Part shown: positions 1-5,890 of the stretch, one piece after another
Layout of the letters: every line of letters begins with the position of its first letter
Position numbering within the stretch: position 1 is the stretch's first letter
NCBI GenBank assembly: GCA_903854365.1
Contig: CAINWE010000187.1
Location: forward strand, 1-9,167
Direction: 5' to 3'
Length of the DNA stretch: 9,167 nucleotides
Source: Oligoflexia bacterium
GTDB taxonomy: Bacteria > Bdellovibrionota > UBA1018
The notes under the pieces: model-generated
Told to the model about the DNA's origin: nothing
The model's input: only the letters and a program-made list of their open reading frames with translations
Database searches by the model: none
Translations under genes and position numbers: made by a program

Positions 1-79
1 CTCTTCGGATCATGCGGATGGTCTCCGCACCTGACCCTCCACATCAGATGAACAGCATCTTCTTCAATGGGTCTGTCAT
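1..79 (-). pseudogene. Start of a nucleotide-binding-loop protein (possibly tubulin-like), interrupted by in-frame TGA
   Basis: Reading leftward from an ATG at 79, the frame gives MTDPLKKMLFI, then TGA at 46..44, then CGGSGAETIRMIRR up to the window edge. A hydrophobic strand followed by CGGSGAET is the shape of a glycine-rich nucleotide-binding loop (hhhhGxGGxG). The TGA sits exactly where the first glycine belongs, and GGA to TGA is a single base change. From memory, actinobacterial tubulin-like proteins open with a similar GCGGSG loop and lie beside genes for VWA-type membrane proteins, which would suit the high-GC DNA next to it. The gene starts 42 bases after the stop of the preceding frame, with AGGAG 2 bases before the ATG. 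It may be a pseudogene, a base-call error near a contig end, or coincidence. Only about 26 codons are visible, so the family is a guess. Confidence 0.35.
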
Positions 80-121
80 GACTCCTCATTCCTGATACTC
101 GTTGCTGGCTGGATGCGCACT

Positions 122-1387
122 TCACCCCATCCCGGGGATTTGCTCCTCGACGGGCGGCTTGGCCGGTTCCTGCTCTTTTTGCTTTGGAACTTGCTTTGGA
201 ACCGCACGGCGCAGTTGTCCGACGATCTCGGAGTAGCCCGCAGAAACCCCACGCTGCGCACTGGCGAACACGCCACTGGGGTCTGATTCGGAGGTGATGG
301 CCCCGTCTCGAACGAAGAAGAAAAGTTCTCCTTCGAGCACTGCTGTCTCTCCATCGGCAGGCACCTTGGTGCCGATCGGGACCGTGAATACCCACTCACC
401 CTGGATCTTGTGGGCGATTAGCGCAGCGGACGATCCGACTCGCCCCACTGCGCCCATCGATCCATAGGCCACGTGGCCCTCCCTGGAGACGACGACGTCC
501 TGCAGGGCCCACAGTCTGATCCTCGCTCGGAACGACAAAACCAACGGAAGCTCGGGGTCTCCCGGGAATCGCGTCTTCAGTGCGAATCGACCAGTGCCCC
601 GATCGAGGAACTTCCACTTTTTGGGATCCGTCGGGAGCTGTTCGATCGCTGTCGATCCCGGCTCGATCCGCACGGTGGCGCTCCAGCCGTTGACGGTCTC
701 TGGATCCTTGAGTCGTGCTGCCAGGAGGCTGGCTCCCGCCCAGATGGCCAGCGCCAACAGGAACGAAAGGATCACCAACGTCCAGAAGGTGCCCTGGTCG
801 GTCGTCGTGGGTATCGGCGGGAGCTGCACGACGCCGGTAATCGGGATACGGAACGGTGTGTGCACATCAGGAGTCGACTGCAATGCGGAATACGCATCAA
901 CGAACGCTCCCCCCAACGAGCCTGCGTAGGGCCGATCGAAGCTGATCGTCAGCGGGACCACTTTCGAAGTTCCGAACGGGATCACGGCACAGGCCCGGGC
1001 AACGGTTCCCGTCGGTCCGTGTGACGGGCTGATCGTGCCCTTCGTGAAGCAGAACACGCCTGCATCCCCCACCGTCCCCCCCCCGATCGCAAAAATCACT
1101 GATTGCCGATCAGCTCCCTGATCAATCAACCAACGATAAAGGGGCTCTAAGCTCGAGAGTGACTTCAGCGCCTCCGAAGCTTCCACCCAGCGTACTTCGA
1201 CACTCCAACCGGATGCTTTGAGGTGATGCTCCCAAAGAGAAGCGGATTTTTTTACCGCCCCATCTACAAAAAGGAACGCTCTCCTGCCCGCCCCGGCAAG
1301 CTTGAGGCTTTTGAGATGCCGCGAAAGATCTGCGCCCACCCATACGCGAGAACTCTCGCGACTAAGAGCGACCTGAAATTTCCTCAT
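122..1387 (-). CDS. aroB: Chimeric frame: 3-dehydroquinate synthase N-terminus joined to an unrelated membrane-protein C-terminus
   Basis: Residues 1-108 are the N-terminal NAD-binding part of 3-dehydroquinate synthase, which converts DAHP to 3-dehydroquinate, the second shikimate step. FLFVDGAV (38-45), a Glu-Ala-x-Lys-Ser-Leu segment (71-76) and GGGTVGD (102-108) are family hallmarks. After residue 108 the usual LxGFxA continuation is absent, and so is the whole catalytic metal-binding domain (Glu and two His). Residues 109-421 do not look like AroB. They show one hydrophobic span (about 200-222), beta-rich sequence after it, and a Lys/Gln/Glu/Pro tail, in DNA of clearly higher GC. I do not recognise that part; a C-terminal piece of an actinobacterial VWA-type membrane protein is possible. 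The start is ATG 1387, because AGGAGG lies 5 bases upstream and the ATG overlaps the aroK stop (ATGA). An in-frame ATG at 1411 is inferior. As written the product cannot be an active AroB. Confidence 0.8.
   Translation of the reverse strand: MRKFQVALSRESSRVWVGADLSRHLKSLKLAGAGRRAFLFVDGAVKKSASLWEHHLKASGWSVEVRWVEASEALKSLSSLEPLYRWLIDQGADRQSVIFAIGGGTVGDAGVFCFTKGTISPSHGPTGTVARACAVIPFGTSKVVPLTISFDRPYAGSLGGAFVDAYSALQSTPDVHTPFRIPITGVVQLPPIPTTTDQGTFWTLVILSFLLALAIWAGASLLAARLKDPETVNGWSATVRIEPGSTAIEQLPTDPKKWKFLDRGTGRFALKTRFPGDPELPLVLSFRARIRLWALQDVVVSREGHVAYGSMGAVGRVGSSAALIAHKIQGEWVFTVPIGTKVPADGETAVLEGELFFFVRDGAITSESDPSGVFASAQRGVSAGYSEIVGQLRRAVPKQVPKQKEQEPAKPPVEEQIPGMG
1060..1090. other. Composition and homology breakpoint inside aroB, beside a C9 run
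   Basis: The AroB-like sequence stops right after the codons for GGGTVGD (1084..1064), and GC changes on the two sides: 40-42 of 60 bases in sample lines to the left, 25-28 of 60 to the right. A run of nine C (1076-1084) plus a C-rich stretch sits exactly at the change. Such a simple GC-rich patch is where two unrelated genomes can share a short match and be joined by an assembler. A genuine recombination or transfer event would look the same here. I favour an artificial join because it cuts an essential enzyme gene in its catalytic core. Confidence 0.65.
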
Positions 1388-1968
1388 CGAATCCTCCTGT
1401 TTAAATACCAAACCTGAATTGCTGCAGCGAGTTCAGCCGGCTTATGATCATCCGTTTGCACAGAAAAATCTGCGTCTTCATAATGAGGTTCTCGTCTACG
1501 GAGAAGACTCGCAAGAGCTTCTGAATTAAGTTGCCCTTCAAAAGTGCGAAAAGCAGGCGTCTGCAGAAGAGGCCGATCAGACCCTGAATTTTGCAATCGC
1601 GCGAGTAGAGATTCTGGACTTGCCTTAAGATAGATCAATACACCCTGGGACCGGATCCACGATCGAAATTCTGGATTTAAACTCGCCCCGCCTCCGAGAG
1701 CCATCACCTGACGGAGGGCGACTGACTTCTCGCGAATCACTTGAGACTCTACCTGCCGAAAGGCCGCTTCTCCCCGAATCAAGATCCAATCCGACACTGA
1801 CATGCCAGTCACGTTTTCGATGCACCGATCAGCATCCTGAAACTCCCAGCCCAATAGGCCTGCGAGCAAAGGACCCAACGTCGACTTACCGACGCCCATA
1901 AAGCCAGTCAGGTAGATTCTAGACGGACGAGTTTCGAACTGGCCCCATGGATTTCCATTCTTGAACAC
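1384..1968 (-). CDS. aroK: Shikimate kinase
   Basis: Cytoplasmic kinase of the fifth shikimate step: shikimate + ATP to shikimate 3-phosphate. The 194 residues include the Walker A loop GFMGVGKST (22-30) and FQDAD with the shikimate/Mg-binding Asp pair (45, 47). FRQVES holds the shikimate-binding Arg (71), followed by LGGGA (91-95), the LID segment RPLLQ (132-136) and RRREPHYEDAD (157-167), which holds the usual second substrate Arg. Length is slightly above the usual ~170-175 because of a short N-terminal extension. The only workable start is GTG 1968, since the next Met is inside the Walker loop. GGAGGAGGT (1985..1977) lies 8 bases before it. The start lies 50 bases inside the 3' end of aroC, and the stop overlaps the aroB ATG. 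All key residues are present. It could be called aroL, but that cannot be separated by sequence here. Confidence 0.95.
   Translation of the reverse strand: MFKNGNPWGQFETRPSRIYLTGFMGVGKSTLGPLLAGLLGWEFQDADRCIENVTGMSVSDWILIRGEAAFRQVESQVIREKSVALRQVMALGGGASLNPEFRSWIRSQGVLIYLKASPESLLARLQNSGSDRPLLQTPAFRTFEGQLNSEALASLLRRREPHYEDADFSVQTDDHKPAELAAAIQVWYLNRRIR
1393..1398 (-). promoter_or_regulatory. Ribosome binding site deciding the aroB start
   Basis: AGGAGG on the minus strand lies 5 bases before ATG 1387 and inside the end of aroK. It selects ATG 1387 over the in-frame ATG at 1411. With the ATGA stop/start overlap it suggests translational coupling from aroK to aroB. Confidence 0.8.
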
Positions 1969-3121
1969 GACGAGTCACCTCCTCCATGGAGTCTCCACCC
2001 ATTTTTTCCAGAATCATTTGGGTGAGCACCAAACTTAAAAGCGACTCACCAATAACCGCTGCTGAGGGAACTGCACAAACGTCTGAACGCTCAATATGAG
2101 CAGGCGCAGGCTCGCCAGTGCTCAGATTGACCGAGGCGAGCGGTTTCATCAAAGTCGAAAGGGGTTTCATCGCAGCACGCACGATCAGCCTTTGCCCCGT
2201 ACTCATGCCACCCTCAATGCCACCGGCGCGATTGGTCCGAAACTGAATCTGCCCGGGGCTTCCGCCAGGAAAAAGTTCATCATGAACTTCGGAACCTCGC
2301 CGTTTTGCCGCTTCAAATCCTAAACCGAGCTCCACACCTTTGACGGCGTTCAAACTCAAGAAAGCTCGCCCGATTTCTGCCTCCAGTCGCCGATCCCACT
2401 GAGAATAACTTCCCAAACCAAGAGGCACCCCACTTGCGCAAATTTCAAAGACACCTCCCAGAGAGTCTCCGGCCTTTTTTGCATCCTCAATGCTCCGAAC
2501 CATTTCCCTCTCCGCATCGACACCCAGACATCGAACCGGTGAAGCATCTGAACGAAGGTTGAGCTGCTCGATCGGCATCTCTACCGAAGTAGGGTCGCTT
2601 ACGCCGCCAATTTCCACCACGCGACTCCCCACGCGAACGCCGAGCTCGCCTAAAAAAATCCGAGCCACACTCCCCAGCGCAACTCGCATCGCGGTCTCTC
2701 GCGCACTCGCTCGCTCGAGTACATTACGTAAATCCGAATGGCGGTACTTAGCCCCTCCTGCCCAATCCGCATGACCGGGTCTCGGAATGAAAACCTCGCG
2801 CGCTCGAGCTCGATCCTCCGGAGCATCAGAAACAGAGCGGGGCTCCACTTGCATCACATTTTTCCAAGAGACCCAATCTCGATTTTCGATCATCAGGGCA
2901 ATCGGACTCCCGAGCGTTTTCCCTAATCGAACGCCGGAGAGAATCTGAACGTCATCCGTCTCAATCTTTTGCCGAGCTCCCCGCCCGTACCCCAGTTTTC
3001 TCCGTTGCAGCTGAGCCTGAATCTCATCACGAGTCAAAGCGAGTCCTGAGGGAAGTCCTTCGACAATTCCTATCAATGCTTTACCGTGAGATTCACCCGC
3101 AGTGAGAAATCGAAAACCCAT
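1919..3121 (-). CDS. aroC: Chorismate synthase
   Basis: Last shikimate step: 5-enolpyruvylshikimate-3-phosphate to chorismate and phosphate, using reduced FMN. It is a cytoplasmic enzyme, tetrameric in known members. All family signatures are visible: GESHG (9-13), GRGARQKIETDDVQ (46-59), RPGHAD (114-119), RASARETAMR (137-146), AGDSLGG (217-223), FRTNRAGGIEGGMSTG (294-309) and ERSDVCAVPSAA (344-355). Conserved His residues at 12 and 117 suit the FMN/substrate-handling histidines. At 400 residues it lies at the long end of the family. ATG 3121 begins at the canonical MGFRFLTAGESHG and lies 9 bases after the aroE stop. The only Shine-Dalgarno-like sequence, AGG, falls in the aroE stop region about 12 bases upstream, so re-initiation from aroE is likely. 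The last 50 bases also encode the start of aroK. Confidence 0.97.
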   Translation of the reverse strand: MGFRFLTAGESHGKALIGIVEGLPSGLALTRDEIQAQLQRRKLGYGRGARQKIETDDVQILSGVRLGKTLGSPIALMIENRDWVSWKNVMQVEPRSVSDAPEDRARAREVFIPRPGHADWAGGAKYRHSDLRNVLERASARETAMRVALGSVARIFLGELGVRVGSRVVEIGGVSDPTSVEMPIEQLNLRSDASPVRCLGVDAEREMVRSIEDAKKAGDSLGGVFEICASGVPLGLGSYSQWDRRLEAEIGRAFLSLNAVKGVELGLGFEAAKRRGSEVHDELFPGGSPGQIQFRTNRAGGIEGGMSTGQRLIVRAAMKPLSTLMKPLASVNLSTGEPAPAHIERSDVCAVPSAAVIGESLLSLVLTQMILEKMGGDSMEEVTRRVQEWKSMGPVRNSSV

Positions 3122-3130
3122 TTGCGAAGT

Positions 3131-3994
3131 TTACCTGATCTGAGTCACGATTTCTTGTCTTAATTGTTTTTTAATTTTCTGAATTTTCGGAATTTCACCC
3201 ACCCAAATTTCCCAACTGGCCAAGGCCTGCCAAAGGAGCATATCTAGGCCCCCCACCCGACGCAGCCCTTGCCGTTCAGCGGATCGAAGGAAAGGCGTAC
3301 TTTCAGGCGCGTAAACTAAATCAAATGCCAATGCTCCGCCCTCAGCACGAGTGCGCATGGGAGAGCGACTTGGAAATCCCTTCATCCCCAGCGGGGTGGC
3401 GTTGACATACAAACGAGGAGGCGACCGAAACCGAACTGGAGCAACCTCAGCTGCGACAAATTGAGTGTGCGGAAAGAGCCTTCTCAAACGCTTGCACTGG
3501 GCCTGAGCACGGGTCAAAGTTCGATTCACGAACCAAACCTCGGATGCCCCCTGTAAACCGAGCACATAACCGACTGAAAGCGCTGCTCCGCCAGCTCCGT
3601 AGATCACAGCTAAGCCCCGGCCCACATCCAGGTTTTGCTCCTCGAGAGTTTTGAGAATTCCGAACACGTCTGTATTATGACCCCAAGAACGCCCATCTTC
3701 GGCCAGCCGAACCAGGTTCACAGCCCCGACCGCCTTCGCTTCTGGGGAAAGTTCATCCACCCAATCATAGAAACGTTCTTTATAAGGGAGGGTGACGTTC
3801 CAACCGTCGAACAGTCGAAGCCGTTGAATCACGGGAAGCGCTTCGTCCCAATCTTTGGGTTGCACTTCAATCCCGCGATAGTGCAAAGGGAACTCAAGGA
3901 TCTGGGACAGCCTTGCGAAGATTCGAGGTGACCAGGAATGGGCAACGGGAAAACCCATCACCCCAGCATAAAAATTTCTCTGAACTTGGTGCAT
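3131..3994 (-). CDS. aroE: Shikimate dehydrogenase (NADP+)
   Basis: Fourth shikimate step: 3-dehydroshikimate + NADPH to shikimate, in the cytoplasm. At 287 residues it has the usual length. The N-terminal substrate domain carries GFPVAHSWSP (14-23), with the Ser pair that binds shikimate, and NVTLPYKE with catalytic Lys72. GAVN (90-93) and GHNTD, with partner Asp109, follow. The Rossmann domain has GAGGAA (133-138), NRT (157-159, the usual NADP-phosphate clamp region), NATPLGM (198-204) and the closing GGLDMLLWQA (248-257). The C-terminal ~20 residues are Lys/Ile/Gln-rich and less conserved. No strong ribosome site precedes ATG 3994. The gene starts 30 bases after the TPR gene stop and ends 9 bases before aroC, so it is very likely co-transcribed with both. 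Confidence 0.96.
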   Translation of the reverse strand: MHQVQRNFYAGVMGFPVAHSWSPRIFARLSQILEFPLHYRGIEVQPKDWDEALPVIQRLRLFDGWNVTLPYKERFYDWVDELSPEAKAVGAVNLVRLAEDGRSWGHNTDVFGILKTLEEQNLDVGRGLAVIYGAGGAALSVGYVLGLQGASEVWFVNRTLTRAQAQCKRLRRLFPHTQFVAAEVAPVRFRSPPRLYVNATPLGMKGFPSRSPMRTRAEGGALAFDLVYAPESTPFLRSAERQGLRRVGGLDMLLWQALASWEIWVGEIPKIQKIKKQLRQEIVTQIR

Positions 3995-4024
3995 GAACTC
4001 AGGAAGAGATCCAAAAGCAACGCA

Positions 4025-4510
4025 TCAATGAAGCGCCCGTCGCAAATAACTGAGGGCCGCCACACAGGTAGACTCACCGGGTGAATACTCAAGCGCCTGC
4101 TCAAACTCCTTGATCGCTTGGATGAGCAATCCTCTGACCGCGTAGATCCGACCGAGATTCATATAAGGCAAGTGCTTCAGCTCATAACGGGAAGCTGACT
4201 TGGCCTTTTGAAGCCACTCCTCAGCTTCCTCAATTTTTCCTTGAGCAATCAGGTATGATCCAATGTCATTATAAGCATTTCCAAACGAGGGATCGACTGC
4301 AATTGCTTTTTTGCACTCTCCAATCGCATCTTCAATTCTTCCCTGAAAGCTGTAGGCCCAACCACGAAACGTATAAGACTCAGCAGTGGGATATAAGCTG
4401 ATGGACTCTGAATAGAGCGCAATTGCTCGGGGCAAGTCTCCTGACTCATGATACTTCTGGCCTTCTTGCCAGAGCCAGAGTGCTTTTTTCTTGGTGAATT
4501 CACTTTCCAT
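4025..4510 (-). CDS. TPR-repeat protein at the head of the aro operon
   Basis: A 161-residue soluble protein made almost entirely of about four tetratricopeptide repeats, near residues 10-41, 43-76, 77-110 and 113-146. Each shows the TPR pattern of small residues and aromatics, for example RGWAYSFQGRIEDAIGECKK and MNLGRIYAVRGLLIQAIKEF. I see no signal peptide, membrane span or catalytic domain, so a cytoplasmic protein-protein scaffold is the safe description. The start is ATG 4510, because AAGGAG lies 7 bases before it; an in-frame upstream start at 4534 would lie ahead of this site. It is transcribed toward aroE with only 30 bases between, so it is probably the first gene of the aro unit. 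A link to aromatic synthesis is inferred from position only. Confidence 0.85.
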   Translation of the reverse strand: MESEFTKKKALWLWQEGQKYHESGDLPRAIALYSESISLYPTAESYTFRGWAYSFQGRIEDAIGECKKAIAVDPSFGNAYNDIGSYLIAQGKIEEAEEWLQKAKSASRYELKHLPYMNLGRIYAVRGLLIQAIKEFEQALEYSPGESTCVAALSYLRRALH

Positions 4511-4517
4511 GGAAAAG

Positions 4518-4523
4518 CTCCTT
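4518..4523 (-). promoter_or_regulatory. Ribosome binding site of the TPR gene
   Basis: AAGGAG on the minus strand lies 7 bases before ATG 4510, with a further GGAGG just upstream. This fixes the start at 4510, giving 161 residues. Confidence 0.75.
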
Positions 4524-4644
4524 CCTCCAGTCACAAGCTAGCAGCATCCGCTCAGGAGAATCAATCCATTTTGAAAAATCTTGATGAAAATTTTTAACAC
4601 GTCGCACCTAGTCAATGCAATTCATCCACCTGGAAGCGCCAACT

Positions 4645-4693
4645 CAAAAAGCAAATCAAGAGGGAAGAGTCCAAAACTCGCTCCCTCTTGATT
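4645..4693 (-). terminator. Intrinsic terminator after the AGQK-repeat gene
   Basis: Bases 4654-4665 and 4682-4693 form a perfect 12-bp inverted repeat (AATCAAGAGGGA / TCCCTCTTGATT). An inner 4-bp stem (GAGT 4667-4670 with ACTC 4676-4679) closes a CCAAA loop. On the minus strand the stem is followed by TTTGCTTTTT, ending at the A run 4646-4650. It lies about 45 bases beyond the AGQK gene stop and ahead of the TPR-aro operon. It should therefore insulate the operon from upstream transcription and implies that the operon has its own promoter in 4511-4640. Confidence 0.85.
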
Positions 4694-4738
4694 CCGATCA
4701 GCATGAATATAAAATCAGCTCATCTCTAGGCGAACGAA

Positions 4739-5062
4739 CTAAAGCTTTTGGCCAGCTTTCTGTCCTGCTTTCTGTCCTGCTTTCTGTCCTGCTTTCTGTC
4801 CTGCTTTTTGGCCAGCCTTCTGTCCTGCTTTTTGGCCAGCCTTTTGACCAGCTTGACCAGCCTTTTGCCCGGCTTTCTGACCAGCTTGTCCCGCTTTCTG
4901 TCCTGCTTTTTGACCAGCTTGACCAGCCTTCTGCCCGGCTTTTTGTCCGGCCTTTTGGCCAGCCTTTGAGCTGGTATATTCGTCGGCGTGCGCAGGAGCA
5001 CCGTTAGCAAGAGCCAATGCAAGAGCACCTAGCATAAGGGAAGACGTAACGAGTCGCTTCAT
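4739..5062 (-). CDS. Small exported protein of AGQK tetrapeptide repeats
   Basis: The 107-residue product starts with a clear Sec signal peptide: MKR, then a Leu/Ala-rich core, then GAPAHA with likely cleavage before DEYTSS at about residue 27. After K33 the rest is repeat: one AGQK, three copies of an 11-residue unit AGQKAGQKAGQ (38-70), nine AGQK (71-106) and a final Leu. The mature chain is therefore built of Ala, Gly, Gln and Lys, strongly basic, with no Cys, no aromatic residue except one Tyr and no known domain. ATG 5062 is chosen over ATG 5068 because AAGGAG lies 6 bases before it. The 11-residue copies use different synonymous codons, so the peptide seems to be kept by selection. Four 12-bp units near the 3' end are identical, which suggests recent slippage. 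Function is unknown; a disordered periplasmic or secreted polycation that binds polyanions is speculation. Confidence 0.8.
   Translation of the reverse strand: MKRLVTSSLMLGALALALANGAPAHADEYTSSKAGQKAGQKAGQKAGQAGQKAGQKAGQAGQKAGQKAGQAGQKAGQKAGQKAGQKAGQKAGQKAGQKAGQKAGQKL
4757..4804 (-). repeat. Four perfect 12-bp tandem copies encoding AGQK
   Basis: The 12-mer TTTCTGTCCTGC (plus strand) occurs four times head to tail with no mismatch, encoding GCA GGA CAG AAA on the minus strand. Flanking units encode the same peptide with other codons. This is the youngest part of the array and the likeliest to vary in copy number. Confidence 0.95.
4853..4951 (-). repeat. Three 33-bp higher-order repeats encoding AGQKAGQKAGQ
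   Basis: Bases 4853-4885, 4886-4918 and 4919-4951 each encode the same 11 residues, AGQKAGQKAGQ, i.e. two full units and one lacking Lys. Their codons differ by many silent changes, so they are older than the perfect 12-bp copies. The missing Lys recurs every third unit. Confidence 0.9.
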
Positions 5063-5068
5063 GATCAT

Positions 5069-5074
5069 CTCCTT
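5069..5074 (-). promoter_or_regulatory. Ribosome binding site of the AGQK gene
   Basis: AAGGAG on the minus strand lies 6 bases before ATG 5062 and directly abuts the other ATG at 5068. This makes 5062 the functional start and gives a normal MKR signal-peptide beginning. Confidence 0.8.
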
Positions 5075-5086
5075 GAATTAAAATGG

Positions 5087-5121
5087 ATTTGGTTGTCGCA
5101 ACCCAGATGTGCAACCCAAAT
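5087..5121. promoter_or_regulatory. Small repeat/hairpin cluster upstream of the AGQK gene
   Basis: GGTTG-TCG-CAACC (5091-5103) is a short perfect inverted repeat. GCAACCC recurs at 5098-5104 and 5111-5117. ATTTGGTTG (5087-5095) can also pair with CAACCCAAAT (5112-5121) apart from one bulged base. It lies 25-60 bases before the start codon, so it could be an operator or a leader structure. I see no convincing -10/-35 pair beside it. Confidence 0.3.
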
Positions 5122-5179
5122 GCCAGGTCAATCCAAGGAAGACCCCTACAACTCGACGGCGCGCAAACTATTTATACAT

Positions 5180-5830
5180 TTAATATATAGAAAAATCGGG
5201 TTTTCTCAGGCGCTTTTTCATGGAAAGCAAAACGAGGTAGAGCAAAGCTACGAGGATCACCCCACCTAAAAACCAGTGCATCTTAGCCTTGATGACACTC
5301 ATCATGGCCTCGGGAGATTGCAAAATCTCAGGATTCGACCCAATCGCTTCTTGACCCATCCACGCCAAGACAAAGCACCAGAGGCCAGCACCCAAGACCG
5401 TCGTCATGCTAAATGCGGTGAAAGGCATTTTCAAAAAACCAGCCGGGATCGAAATCAAGTGCCTAACAACAGGCAATAAACGAGCGATGAAAACACCCAC
5501 CGCACCAAACTGCTGAACCCACATTCCCGCAAAAGCTAGCTTTTCTTCGGAAAAGCCTACTCGCTTTCCATAACGAGTCACAAATGCTTCACCGATCCAC
5601 CGAGAGGCCCAATAACTCACCAGGGAACCAAAATAACTCCCCGCAGTGCCGGCCAATACGACCCCGACAAAACTCATTCGTCCCTGAGCAGCCCAAAAAG
5701 CCGCCGGAGGCATCACGATCTCGGAAGGCACCGGAATGATCGAACTCTCCATCGCCATCAAAATAAAAACACCGCCATAGCCCCAGAGTTCCACCCATTG
5801 AAACCAAATTCGTAGCCATTCGTGCAACAT
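5180..5830 (-). CDS. DedA-family inner-membrane protein
   Basis: A 216-residue integral membrane protein of the DedA/SNARE-associated family, whose members are proposed lipid transporters or flippases that support membrane homeostasis. Family marks visible: ESSIIPVPSE (28-37), with the conserved acidic residue and Pro-rich re-entrant motif; GTAGSYFGSLVSYWASRWIG (61-80); and FIARLLPVVRHLISIPAG (114-131), matching the FxxRxxPxxRxxxxxxAG signature with Arg117 and Arg123. Hydrophobic stretches lie near 14-30, 53-75, 108-131, 140-158 and 186-204, ending in a basic cytoplasmic-type tail (KKRLRK). Length is typical. ATG 5830 has only a weak ribosome site. It is divergent from the aminomutase gene with 60 bases between. 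Downstream I see no terminator before the AGQK gene, so read-through into that gene is possible. The exact substrate cannot be told. Confidence 0.93.
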   Translation of the reverse strand: MLHEWLRIWFQWVELWGYGGVFILMAMESSIIPVPSEIVMPPAAFWAAQGRMSFVGVVLAGTAGSYFGSLVSYWASRWIGEAFVTRYGKRVGFSEEKLAFAGMWVQQFGAVGVFIARLLPVVRHLISIPAGFLKMPFTAFSMTTVLGAGLWCFVLAWMGQEAIGSNPEILQSPEAMMSVIKAKMHWFLGGVILVALLYLVLLSMKKRLRKPDFSIY

Positions 5831-5890
5831 GTCTTAAGAGTTAGCACGAGCGGATGACAAATTTGAGTTTTTCTTTTAGAAAGAAGTCCC

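Noticed and set aside
76..399. 107-codon minus-strand ORF
   Set aside because: It overlaps the larger minus-strand frame in another phase, is Ser/Arg/Pro-rich, and has no motif.
473..1024. 183-codon plus-strand ORF and a 111-codon one at 594-929
   Set aside because: Both lie antisense to the high-GC part of the chimeric frame. Such DNA gives long chance frames; the products are Arg/Ser-rich with no recognisable motif or ribosome site.
122..1411. A natural bifunctional AroB fusion protein
   Set aside because: The AroB part lacks its catalytic domain, and composition changes sharply at the joint beside a C9 run. A broken or artificially joined gene explains this better than a working fusion.
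4587..4615. Possible promoter for the TPR-aro operon: TTGACT (4615-4610, minus) with AATTTT 17 bases on
   Set aside because: The -35-like box is good (5 of 6) but the -10 match is poor, so I did not list it as a feature. The upstream terminator still implies a promoter somewhere in 4511-4640.
4615..5007. Plus-strand ORFs through the AGQK array (Leu/Phe/Ser repeat peptides at 4615-5007 and 4748-4969) and a Lys/Asp/Arg repeat frame at 4726-5028 minus
   Set aside because: A 12-bp repeat without stops is open in several frames at once. Only the AGQK frame has a ribosome site, a signal peptide and a terminator behind it.
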